Shown here one piece after another: positions 19,366 through 30,124 of a DNA stretch of 64,000 nt. The stretch lies in the NCBI GenBank assembly GCA_022570795.1, contig JAKUDP010000012.1, positions 496,001-560,000 on the forward strand, read 5' to 3'. This stretch comes from Sphaerulina vaccinii. Lineage: Eukaryota; Ascomycota; Dothideomycetes; Mycosphaerellales; Mycosphaerellaceae. Positions within the stretch are counted from its first letter, which is position 1; each line of letters opens with the position of its first letter. The translations under genes were made by a program, and so were the position numbers. The notes beneath the pieces are model-generated. The model was not told the DNA's origin. It searched no databases and saw only the letters and a program-made list of their open reading frames with translations.

Positions 19366-20462
19366 TTAGAGTCCCTGCAGTCTGGTCAACTCAGCAGCAG
19401 TGACAGGAATTACAGTCCCGTGCCTTGGGCTCGTGGGCAGCTTGTAGCTCGCAGATACCTTCCAACTTGGCTTCGCAATGTCAGCCGTCTCCAACGGGAT
19501 GTAACCTCTTCCACCATACTCATCGACAAACAGATAGAACTTGTCTCCGTTCACATCCCCGCTATTGGCTCTGAAAGCCGTAGGTCCCTCAATAGCTTTC
19601 GTCCCAGCATTCTTTCCAATACAAGTCGCAATTGTCGTCCATCCATCAAGCTGATTCAACAAGACCGGAGAAGACTCCTGTATGATATCCGTACACCCAC
19701 TAACAGCTCCCTCATCCTTCGTAAATCTATAATAAGTATTCCCAGACTTGAGAACCGTAGAATCAATCCTCGCAGTCCCCGCATCCTGCCATATCTCCGG
19801 CTCGCTAAACGTCACAAAATCCTGAGTCGTAGCATAAAGCATTCGATGGTAGCTATTTCCCGTATGACCTGTATCGCTCTCTGCATAGAGTGACGAGGCC
19901 CAATACACTACATATGCAGAAATTGAAGTATCGTAGTATGCTTCAGGCGCCCAGGTATTTCCTGCTGTGGGCGGCGAGACGAGAACGTGACGTTGTGTGC
20001 CCCAGTTGATAAGATCTGTGGATTCCCAGATTTCCAGGTAGCGACTACCTGTTCGCACTGATTCGCCCCAGGATGTGCCGGAGCCTATGGAGAGGTCTGT
20101 GGCGAGGAGGAAGAATTTTTTGTTGTCGTTTGAGCGGATTATGAAGGGGTCGCGGAGGCCTTTGGTTCCTTTTGTTGAGGAGAGGACTGGTTGGCCTGGG
20201 AAATGATGTTAGCTTTGGATCATGCTGAGCGCTGTTGAGAAATGAACTCACCTCCGTTCAATTCTTGCCAATCGAGGGCATTATTCCCATTGCTTGCAGC
20301 GAAGTAGATCTTCTCGCCTTGGATATCATTTCCTGTGAAGTACGCAAAAGCATAGCCTGCGTATGCTGTTGATGCTTGTCTTTCTTCGATGATCGGGCTG
20401 CCGTGCACCAGGCAAGCTGCTGCTGCTGCTGTGAGCACTTGAAGTACGAATGATGATCGCAT
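19366..20462 (-). CDS. Secreted glycoside hydrolase family 43 protein
   Basis: Two exons (20462-20252 and 20195-19366) join across a 56-bp intron (GTGAGT donor, GCTAAC branch, CCCAG acceptor) to give 346 residues. The ATG at 20462 (MRSSFVLQVLTAAAAACLVHG) starts a clear signal peptide; an in-frame ATG nine codons upstream is less likely. GH43 enzymes are five-bladed beta-propellers acting on arabinan, xylan or related plant polysaccharides. Family features are YAGYAFAYFTGNDIQGEKIY, GLRDPFIIR, TWAPEAYYD, ARIDSTVLKSG and AIEGPTAFR; the two Asp and the Glu in the last three-motif set fit the catalytic triad. The substrate (arabinan or xylan side chains) cannot be assigned. Confidence 0.9.
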
Positions 20463-22386
20463 GGCTGAACGTGTGAGGTAGTTGTGCAAGTCGTCACAAC
20501 ATTACTGATCACAGCAGCAGTGTACCTACCTATACCTAGATGTGGTGCCATGGGTATAATGCGGTCACATCGATCTGCAATTTCTCCGTCTCAGGCAGGT
20601 CGTAGTCCAAGACGAATACGATCTTGGCACGGCGATCTCTTCTATTATGAAGTGCCAATACCAGCATGATGTAGTTCGGGCTCTGCTCGAGCGTGGCGGA
20701 GGGACATATCAAGTCAGCGGCATGTGGAGTGGGAGGTGTTTGTTGGAGGAGAAATGCAGAATACAAGGCCTCTCCGCACTCGTCATGATGCTTGTTTTGA
20801 TTAGGGCCCTAAGTCGCGGCTAAATGTAGATCCTTGTACGTGAAGCCAAGCCTTCGAAGTTGGCGTGCGCCTCGGACCGATCGTGTTGCTGCTCTGAAGG
20901 CTTGGTGGGCACGTTTTCCTCCTTTCTTCAATGACCATCTTCTTGACCACCTCTTTCCTCCTGCCGACTTCTTGTCAATATGATGAGAATGGTGGCAACG
21001 GGAACGGACATGAGACGAGACGTGGCAGGTGCTCGTTGAGATGTTTGTGCAGTTGTGTGACGCGGCGTGGAGATGTTGTGCCACTTGCAGAAACACAAGC
21101 TGGAGTTGAAGATCGAGCCCTGGAAGAGAGACATTTCACTCTCGAATATGAACGAGATTTCGTTCAGGTGAGCTTAGCGACAAGAACGAAAGTGTTTCAG
21201 AGAGCGACAAGAGCAAGTCAAACATTTCAAGCCATGGCTGAATGGAGCTGAAGTCCATCAACGGAGGCGGGCAACGAGGCGGAAGATCAGCTCACAACCT
21301 CATGCCGAGCACTCTCACCGGAGAGGCAGGCTATCCAGTACCGGTCGTGCCCACATGAGTTGTCGCCATGGCGCGGTTGGGTGCTGGGCTGGCCTTTTAT
21401 GTACACGATTGAGCGACTGACCAACTGCTCTCGCACACATGGCAAAAATCTCCGGAGAACCGCGACGTCTATACCGGAGATCGCTGTCGGTGCCGGTATC
21501 TGAATAGCACCGTCTGAACGTCAATTCATGCGCGTCAGAACTCAAAGCAATCCGGACGTGCGACGTGAACGAGGAAGGGCTGTATGCGCACGGCTCCATC
21601 GGCACGATTACACAGCATACAAACTATCAGTGTCTCGGGAAGTCTACTACTGCGATGTCCACCCGGCTGCACAAGTCACCACAAACCGATAGCAAGACAT
21701 CAGATCAGAGCAAAATGTGATTGTGCCAATTTCTGCAAGTTGCACGAGGACGTGGCGTGTTTGAAGCCAAGCGTGGTTGTCGCGACCCCTTAGGAACTTA
21801 TACCTTATACTGAAAGTGTGGCTAAGTGTGAGGCGAACTCTATCGCATATGGGCTTGCGTAATCTGCAGAACCATGCTGCGAACCAGGTTCACGTCACTA
21901 CTGTCAAGAGCTTGTAGCTGCAGCTCGCAGCTCGTTGTCGGTTCAACTGCACGACGTGTTGTGCTTCGGTACCGCAGATCTACTCTACATGCTCCTCACA
22001 CATGCTGTACACTATTCATCGCGCTCTGGAGTGCGGTTCATGGCAGAACGTGCATCGCAACTCGAGCAGCCACGCGAGCATGTCCGTCACACAGGGTTGT
22101 GGCACGATTCACGATGTAACTCTTGGTCACCTCTTTCCGGCTAATCCCTGCTCGACTTGCACTAAATAGACGATATCGTCTGGTCAACGACACCGCAGGA
22201 CTGGATGAGCCTGTCACACAATGGCAAGCTTTGCAGAACATTTGAGGGATTGTACATGAAGCTGGGGTCGATTACAGCCTCTTGCTACAGGCCCAATTCT
22301 AATAGAGTGTGGTGCTGTATAAGGTAGGTTCTGAGTCCTCTCTATCACTATTCTCCGCCGGGACTGTGTCTGCATCACTCTTTAGC
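20463..22386. other. Divergent intergenic region between GH43 and multicopper oxidase
   Basis: 1.9 kb separate two divergent secreted-enzyme genes. Several frames of 60-106 codons exist on both strands, but none shows a signal peptide, domain or convincing composition. The region probably contains both promoters. No RNA gene or repeat was recognised. Confidence 0.5.
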
Positions 22387-24503
22387 ATGCCGTCCACCAC
22401 CACGATGTTGCTCCACTACTACCTACTAAGCTTCAGCTCGTGTGTCTACGCTGCAACAAGACGCTTCGCTATCGAGCCACAATGGGGGACAGGTGCTCCG
22501 GACGGGTACACGAGACAGATGATTCTGGTCAATGGCACTTCTCCAGGACCAGCACTGATCGTTGATCAATGGGATGAAGTGGAGGTATGTCATGCAATGT
22601 CTCGGCACTTCAAGATACTGATCAGAATGCTAGTTCTACGTTCGCAATGGACTTGACAAGGACACGACGATACATTTCCATGGCATTGAGTGTGTGCTGC
22701 CACCATCATATGTTATCAGAACACGAAATCTAATCTTCACAGGCAGCTACACACACCTTGGTCCGACGGAGTAGCTGGGTTGTCACAAAAACCGATTGCA
22801 CCCGGCGCGGACTGGCTATACAAATGGACGGCGACAGAGTATGGAGTATACTGGTATGGTTCACTCGCCACTCGTCGATTGGCCTCCCCAAGTTGACAAC
22901 GATCAGGTACCACGCTCACTACCAATCCCAAGTCAGCGATGGCTTGTATGGGCCGATTTACATCCGACCTGCGAAATCGAACGACAAACCATTCAGCAGT
23001 ATCACGAGCGACTCTTCTTCGCTGAACGCACTCCTTCGCGCGGAGCTCAATCCACAATTCGTCATGATAGCAGACTGGCAGCACGTCACGTCACCCGAAC
23101 TCACGTCGATCGAAAGCCAAACGAACGTCGATGTCTATTGCGCACAGAGTCTGCTCTTCAATGGAGTGGGTGCGGTAAACTGTCAGTCGACAGAGGAGCA
23201 ACAAGCATCCTTGCCACCACCTTTTCAGCAACTATACGCGACTGGTGGGCCACTAGCCGGTAGCTGGTTCACGCCAAGTGGCTGTGCGCCATTCACGCCT
23301 TTCACACAGAATCCGGGACAATTCAACCCAGATGGACTACCACAGGAGATTGTTGGCTGTTCGCCCATAGACAATCCGGTGTACGACTTCCACGTCAATC
23401 CCGAAGAACAATGGGCCAACTTCCTGCTCATGAGCGCCAATTCGATCTTAGCACCTGTGATATCACTGGACGACCACGATATGTGGGTGTACGCTGTAGA
23501 TGGACGTTACATTGAGCCATATCGCGTCCAAGGAGTACAGATTTACAGTGGTGAGCGCTACTCGGTCATGATCCCACTGAATCAGCCATCTGGCACATAC
23601 ACATTCCGAGCAAGCCACTTCGGGTTCAATCAGTTGAAGAGCGGCTATGCCACTGTAACGTACACAAACGGCACATCTGGTGATGGACTTGACAATGGCA
23701 GCGGCAATGGCACAAGTGGCGGCGATAGTGGTAAGCCTCCCGGCTACGGCAGTCGAAAATCACGAAAAGGCCCTAAACCAGGTGATTCAGGACTCTCCTT
23801 CTCCAAGGACAAGCGCCAGACCACCACGAACGACACACAAGAAGGCTACTTCACCTATGGCGGCTTCCCAGTCTCGACAGATGTCATTCAACTCAACACA
23901 GCATCAATAATGCCCTTCCCGAACATCCCACCTTCTCAAGATGTCTCCCAGACCGTAATCTTCAGAATGTCCCGTCTCAATGCTCCCTGGCTCTGGACCG
24001 TCAGCGGAAACGCCTCCTATCCCTCCGAACCAACAGAGTACGCCGAAAACGACCCTATGCTCTACTACCCCAACAGCCCCGAAGCTACAAATCGCGACCT
24101 TGTAATCCGCACCAAGAACGGCACGTGGGTCGATCTCGTCTTCGCAGTCACAGACTCCTTCGGCCCACCACATCCTATGCACAAACATAGTAATAAGATG
24201 TACATCATCGGTCAAGGTACTGGAAATTGGACATGGAATTCTGTGGCAGAAGCTGCAGCGGCCCAACCTTCGTCATTCAACTTCGCGAGTCCGCAGTATC
24301 GAGATGGTGCTGCTACGGCTCCTAGTGCTGGACAGCCTGTGTGGATGGTTGTGAGATATCATGTTGTGAATCCTGGAGCGTTTTTGTTACATTGTCATAT
24401 CCAGACGCATTTGGCTGGAGGGATGGCTGTGGCTTTACTTGATGGAGTGGAGGACTTTCCGATGATTCCTGAAGAGTATAGTGTTGATGGGAATGGGATA
24501 TGA
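22387..24503 (+). CDS. Secreted multicopper oxidase, Abr1/laccase-like
   Basis: Exons 22387-22584, 22634-22689, 22743-22853 and 22907-24503 give 653 residues; the introns are 49, 53 and 53 bp. A signal peptide starts at the ATG at 22387 or at the Met six codons later (MLLHYYLLSFSSCVYA). All four copper motifs appear only after splicing: TIHFHGIEQLHTPWSDG, VYWYHAHYQSQ, HPMHKHSNKMYIIG and LLHCHIQTHLAGGM. The HPMHKHSNK version of motif 3 is typical of ascomycete Abr1-type oxidases of conidial pigment formation and Fet3-like relatives rather than of basidiomycete laccases. A low-complexity Gly/Ser/Lys insert with a basic DKR site (about residues 380-435) interrupts the third part. No melanin synthase genes are nearby, so a pigment role is only inference. 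Confidence 0.9.
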
Positions 24504-24764
24504 AAAGGGCAAAGGGGGTAATGTGTTGTCGAGTTTCGGTCAAAAGCAGGAGCAGTACCTTCGATACAGTACATATATGAACAATGGCAGAAACAGCTAG
24601 ATAGCCAGCCAGCCAGCTAAGTCGTTTCCACAAGGATGTCTAAGCTCTCTTTCCGGTCAGCGAGTCTGTCTCGCTGTATGTCCTAGCAGCCACGCGCATC
24701 TTTCAATACACACAACCAGACATTTTTGCATACCGAGCTTTCAGAGATGCTATCAATGTCTTCT

Positions 24765-25849
24765 TTAGTTGATCTCAATACCAATCTTCGCAAAATGCTT
24801 CTGATCCCACATCCACTGATAAGCCTCCGGAACCTGGTCTAGCGTCCACTTCTTCTCATCAACAACAGGCTTAATATCATTCGCCTCGATAGCACGATTC
24901 ATATCTTCAAACTGCTGTCTCGATCCAACCAACAACCCACGAATCGTGCAGATCTTCAACAAAGCCTCAAGGAGACCAGGTGTCTCCTCACCCTTCACAC
25001 CTCCTAGAAAGCCGATAATGCTGATAACTCCATCAATGGCAATAGCATCAAGCGATTGGCGGAGTGTGTTCGGTCCACCGACTTCGATTATATGTTGAAC
25101 ACCAAGACCACCAGTGAGTTTCTTCGCTGTGCTTCCCCAAGCTAAGTCTTCTTTATAGTTCAAAACGTGATCCGCTCCGAGTTTCTTCAGGACTTCGCCT
25201 TTGGCCGCGGAAGAAGTCGTAGCGATGACTTTCGCTCCTGCGGCTTTCGCGAACTGTACAGCGAAGATACTCACGCCTCCGGTTCCTTGAGTCAGAACCC
25301 ATTGGCCTGGAACTAGTGGCTTCAATCCATAGAGTGCGTTCCAGGCTGTCAAGCCGGCACAGGTTAAAGTTGCAGCTTCGATGAAGTTCAAGTTCTTGGG
25401 CTTGTGGACTAGGCCTTGTTCGTCGAAAGCACCGAATTGTCGTAGTGCGCCGTCTACGACTCCTCCCACTCCTCCTGCGAGGGATGAGGCGTCGACGGAG
25501 CCGGCGATGTGGCCTTGGTTGAAGAGTGTGATGACTTCGTCGCCGGGTTTGAAGCGTGAGACGCGTGGGCCGACTGCTTCGACTATGCCGGCGCCGTCTG
25601 AGGCTGGGACGACATTGTCACTTTGCGGAAATGGGTAGAGGCCTTTGGTGATTACTAGGTCGCGATAGTTGAGGGAGGCGCCTTTGACTGTGGCGGGTAT
25701 GTTAGCTTTGGGAGAAGAGTGGTGAGGTGGAGATGCTTACATTTCACAAGGACATCTTTGTCGCCGAGTTGTGGCTTGTCTTCGTCGAACTGCTTCAGGC
25801 CTTCGAAGCCAGTCTTGCTGGTCACTCTCCAGGACTTGTTGCCAGGCAT
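24765..25849 (-). CDS. Medium-chain dehydrogenase/reductase (zinc-independent alcohol dehydrogenase-like)
   Basis: Exons 25849-25741 and 25687-24765 join over a 53-bp intron (GTAAGC donor, GCTAAC branch) to give 343 residues. The amino domain reads KGASLNYRDLVITKGLYPFP and VVPASDGAGIVEAVG. The catalytic-zinc cysteine of classical alcohol dehydrogenases is replaced in this ASLNYRD segment, and there is no structural-zinc Cys cluster. The nucleotide-binding domain has VLTQGTGGVSIFAVQFAKAAGAKVIAT. It resembles the YogA/quinone-oxidoreductase-like group that reduces carbonyls with NADPH. The substrate is unknown. Confidence 0.88.
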
Positions 25850-26802
25850 GATGGCTATGTGGATATCGATAGATGAGTTGGTATGTTGACGAGGGCAAGT
25901 TTCGTGGAAGAGAAGTTTGTAAGAGATGGAGTGTACTTATACTGAAGGACTGAAAATGCTGAGTGATAAGCTTGTCGTACTGAACCTACCTTGCTGGCAC
26001 TACGCATCACATCAGGCGAGAATAGGAACGTCGTGTCGGTAGAAGAGAGGCATGACGTTCGCAATGATGAGTATTGCTGGGGAGAGCTTCTCCAGACTTC
26101 GATGAAGCGATGATTCCGGGCTTGTCTTGGCTGATGCATTCATACAGAGCGTCATCAATATTGACGTCTCAATTGATTCAAGAACCAGGAAGACTTCTAG
26201 CATTTGGAGCTCTTGTGGGTCGATATCCTGGCAAGCCTGTGCTAGTGTTGTCCGAGTTCTGTCCGGATTACCAACCCTGCCTGATATGAACGTTCAGGTT
26301 ATCTTCATCGAAGGTCTAGATCAAGACTGCGTGGTTTCGTTCTCCTTGATTCGGGCCTCTCTTTTACACGCTTGGGCAGGCCGCTTCTGATCACAAATCT
26401 AAGAGGCTGCGACATCGGCGTCCAAGATATTCCGAGAGCGAGAGTGATTAGTATGGTTCTCTGGCTTGTTAGCAGCTAATAATGTCTAGACGACAACCTT
26501 GAGTGAGACGGCAGCTACAGCGTCTTCACGCATCGGAGCCGGATGCACTAGTTGGCTTCTCTCCGAAGCCAGGCTTGCAGCCAACTACAGCCCCAGAGAC
26601 GAACAGGTTGGCATGGTGTGTAGTGGCCGCTGGAGACCAGCATCCAACTCCGATGCGCAGAGACGCTGTAAGTCATCGTAGTAGGGACTACAGTTTAAAC
26701 AAACGTTAGTGGCACATGTCAGAAGGATACTTGGACTTGCCTGTCATTTGATACACTTACCTCACCTACCATAGTTCCCTGGAGATCTGGGGTAGTTAGA
26801 TC
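25850..26802. other. Intergenic region carrying a MITE
   Basis: 953 bp between two minus-strand genes. The only recognisable structure is the inverted-repeat element at 26518-26668. Short plus-strand frames here are not supported. Confidence 0.5.
26518..26668 (-). mobile_element. MITE copy A, TA-flanked inverted-repeat element
   Basis: This 151-bp element has near-perfect terminal inverted repeats of about 30 bp with core CAGCGTCTTCGCGCATCGGA and is bordered on each side by TA, the target duplication of Tc1/mariner-type transposons. It has no coding capacity. Its reverse complement aligns along its whole length with the copy in ATG18 intron 1, so it is the same family in the opposite orientation. 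Confidence 0.88.
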
Positions 26803-28044
26803 TCACTTCCCAACTCCGCCCGAAGAGTTCAACCTCCGTCGCGGAGAAGCCTGTCTGATCCGCCTTGGGATCAGCCCCTTCACGGCCTTGCATGTCCCTT
26901 CCCAAACCACAGCCAGCACAGGAAGCTGAACTCGAGTTGCAGTAATCGACCCATCATATTCCACCTGGAAGTCGCCATATCTAGTGACTTCTCGCGCATA
27001 AGATGCAACATGAGCATTCGTGGTTACACCATCGCCCAGAACAGCCAGCCATCCAGTACTCTTTGGTGGGTGCAGAGCATCATTGCCTTGCGTGAGTGCG
27101 ACATCCCAGAACCGTTGTTGAAACAGATCGTGGACCCAAGAGAGCGGAACATTCCAATAGCCATACGACTCGGGCAAAGCAGGTCCACGAAAAGGATTGG
27201 CTCGTCCGCAGGCTTCATAATCGGTTATGCTATCGATGTTCGGGTAGTCCTGGCAGCAGATCATATTTGGCAGCGTGCTAGCTACACCATTACTGTTGTA
27301 GTAGCATGGAGCACGAATGCCGTTATCACTAAGAGGTGGACCAGGAAGGATGACGCCGCCGAAGAGAAAGGTTTCTAGCAAGTAGCCGATCTCTGAACAT
27401 TGCGATTGTCCCACAAAGCCGTCGCCGCAGCACCAGGAGTGGACTGCGAAGGATAGACTATGTCCTAGGACTTCGTGCACTAGGGTGTTGGCGAGTACGA
27501 GGCTGAGGAAGAGGTGAGCGACTGTGTCTTGAGTTCTCTCCGCTTTCTTGATGTCCCTCAGAGTTGTCGCGTTGATGTCAATGATGGAGCCGCGGCCGGA
27601 GAAGTGTGCAAACCTGACTTTGTCATCGCGGGTAAAAGTGCCGTGCTCGTCTTGCTCCATCTCCGATGCTCGGAATGAGACTCCTGTCGCAACTTCGTTA
27701 ATCATGGCATGTGTGTTCTGTTTCTGCGCATATGTTAGCGAAGCACTTGGTTCGGGAAAGGTCTGGCAAGGTTTACTTGCAGAGCGGCCGCCTGGACTCG
27801 AATCACCAACGACAAGAATGGAGTGACAGAAGGGAAGCGCCTTCTCCAGCAAAAGAGAGGAGAGTTGGCATGCGAGGGTAGGGTAGGCGAAGGACTGTGT
27901 GATAGTTGCGAACTTCGCGGGACTGAACAAAGTGTGGATGGGCCAGGTGAGGTTAGGAGCTTGCATGCTAGTCAATCTCTCGGTTCTCCAGAATGTTTTC
28001 CACTTGTAAGTGATGGTGTATACCTCAGCAGAAGTCGAAGCCAT
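26803..28044 (-). CDS. Unknown protein with HExxGH motif
   Basis: An open frame runs from the ATG at 28044 (MASTSAEVYTITYKWKTF) to 26803, 413 residues if unspliced. I do not recognise the family. The middle contains LVLANTLVHEVLGHSLSFAVH, an HExxGH with a further His six residues on, suggestive of a zinc site. Ten Cys follow (CCGDGF, CSEIGY, CYYNSN, CCQDYP), and the end is basic. A convincing 53-bp intron (GTAAAC, GCTAAC, GCAG) lies at 27724-27776. Removing it requires a second change; a possible 64-bp intron at 27960-28023 restores the frame but gives an unconvincing Ser/Pro-rich exon. The 5' structure is therefore uncertain, while the part from 27723 down is solid. Confidence 0.6.
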   Translation of the reverse strand: MASTSAEVYTITYKWKTFWRTERLTSMQAPNLTWPIHTLFSPAKFATITQSFAYPTLACQLSSLLLEKALPFCHSILVVGDSSPGGRSASKPCQTFPEPSASLTYAQKQNTHAMINEVATGVSFRASEMEQDEHGTFTRDDKVRFAHFSGRGSIIDINATTLRDIKKAERTQDTVAHLFLSLVLANTLVHEVLGHSLSFAVHSWCCGDGFVGQSQCSEIGYLLETFLFGGVILPGPPLSDNGIRAPCYYNSNGVASTLPNMICCQDYPNIDSITDYEACGRANPFRGPALPESYGYWNVPLSWVHDLFQQRFWDVALTQGNDALHPPKSTGWLAVLGDGVTTNAHVASYAREVTRYGDFQVEYDGSITATRVQLPVLAVVWEGTCKAVKGLIPRRIRQASPRRRLNSSGGVGK

Positions 28045-30124
28045 GATGATAGAGAGGTCGAGTTGCTGTCCAGCAGCAAGCAAAGCAGTATTCGACGTCG
28101 CGACTGTATTCTTGACCTTTAACTGCTTCGATCGTGAGGAATTGCCACCAGGGCAATAGAATCTCAGAATGTGGGCAGAAATCAAGATACAGACGGCGTG
28201 GGAAGGGAAAGTCGTTCGCAGCGCTGGGCGGCTGGTATATAAGCTGGTGCTCGCTCAAGAACAATGGCGCTCTGCATAATGTCAGAAGAAAGAATTCCAA
28301 CGGACAAAGAATTGCTCGCTTTGAACCTGGCTTTGACGTGTCTCCATGAAAGAAGATTAGCCGCATTGTCAGTGTTAGTCGATCGCGGTCTCGATTGGGC
28401 GGTCTATGCCTTCACCTGGTCGTCCATTGATGGGATCATGTCGCCATGGAGCTGTCAACATACGAAGTGTCGTCTGTGCAATATTTGTGCGAAATGAAAC
28501 TGCTCTGCTGAGGCGTCTCCTGGTGTCGGTTGCCTACACTCTGGCAGCGCCAAGTATCGTCCGGCCAGCAACATAACCTGGCGAGCCCGAAGAGGCCGCA
28601 AAATCTCACACCGGGGAGGAAGTCAGTGTTCGGGCAGGTGTAACAGGACTCCTATTCCACACCGAAACCGAGTCAGCACCTTCATCTACTCAGCCCTGTC
28701 GGTAGAGCGCCGGTACTTGTCGGCTTTCCCGCAAGCCACTGAAGCCAGGCACGTTTCTCGTCGCCTGACTTTTTAAAGATGACGGGCGTGCCTGTTTCAG
28801 TTCTTGCACGTCGTGTTCGATAGGAACAGGAGATGATTGCAGCGACTCCGACAATCTCCGATGTATAGCCTGCGTTGATGCCTCGATGATAGTCAGGAAC
28901 CCCAAGGATGAGCTCGTAGTGGAGTAGAGCACTGCCACGATGATGGTACTGCGATCGATAATCTGTGGTCATTGTGTCCACTTTATAGGCCATCGATAGG
29001 AGGTCATATGTGCCGCAGATGATGACCATCATATTTGTACGTAGTAGGACTCTCGGATCTAGGCGGCTTTCGAACCTCTCGCCAATGTGCATCTTGCATC
29101 TCGTCTCCCCGCACGGGTCGCCATTCCAGTGAAGATCTCCCGAGACAGGATGGTATGGAGCAACCAGTCATGTCGCGATATGAGCCTCGTGTGAAGTCTT
29201 GTGTTTGTATGAAGCAGCGCCTGTTTGGTTCAGTCGTGCTGCCGTGTCGAAGTTGATAGATTTCATGGTACGATGATGAGACTGATCGCAAATGGACCTG
29301 AAGAAGAACTGTGCGGTCTTGATTTCCCGGCATGATGCATGCATGAGTATCTGGCCACGTTCTGCATTGATTGGCATTTAAGGTGCTCTTTCGAGCGGAG
29401 CACAGGGATGGAGCACGTTGCACGTCTGTCGCTTCTTCTCGTTTGACGATTCGACTCGGTTTCGTAGAGTGAAGCCAGTCACACCGCTGGTAGTTGGCGC
29501 ATTGATGATATCAGATTACCACCCTTGCCTCGTGATGTCGGGGCAGATAAGGCTTCTCCTATCTGATGGACCAGAAGAAATTCACACATTTCCTGATGGA
29601 GAAGGCGATAGGTTGATGCGTGGGAGGCGACTGAGACGGCTTCTTTGACAGCGTGGGTGTGCTGGTGGCTGTGCTGTGCTGATGGATCTGATGGACATGC
29701 GAGGAGCCGTGGTCCTGGCACTTGGGAGGTGAGTGCCGACGATGTTGTCGATCATAAGAGGGATAGTCTGGACAGTCTAGGTGGGCTCAGATGTCATGAT
29801 CCCGCCGGCAAGCAGTTCCGACAGTAGTGCGATTCGCTAGCGCACCACACCTTGCAAACAGCATCACAACGTGGCCAGCTTCGACACGCACAATCGACCC
29901 GTGCAGACACAACCCGAACATCACCAAACGAGTCGAGGACGATAAGCTCACCGGCATACGAGTTCCGCGGCATAGGCGCACGCGGCGAGACACACTACGA
30001 GACGCAGAGAGGCTGTTGTTGGTCTGCGAATAGTAGTAGTAGAGAGGTCTGTGGGTGGACAGAGTAGTGAGCTGTATCCCGGTCCAGGAGGATTCCGCTT
30101 CGCTGGCTCAATGGTCAGCCTTAG
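28045..30124. other. Long intergenic region, no supported gene
   Basis: About 2.1 kb between divergent genes. The best frame is minus 28682-29092 (136 codons, ATG start), with no domain, signal or homologue that I recognise. Others are shorter and overlap each other. The last 300 bp, CA- and CG-rich, probably contain the KCS1 promoter. Confidence 0.45.

Noticed and set aside
28682..29092. 136-codon minus-strand ATG frame
   Set aside because: No recognisable feature, and neighbouring overlapping frames are of similar quality.
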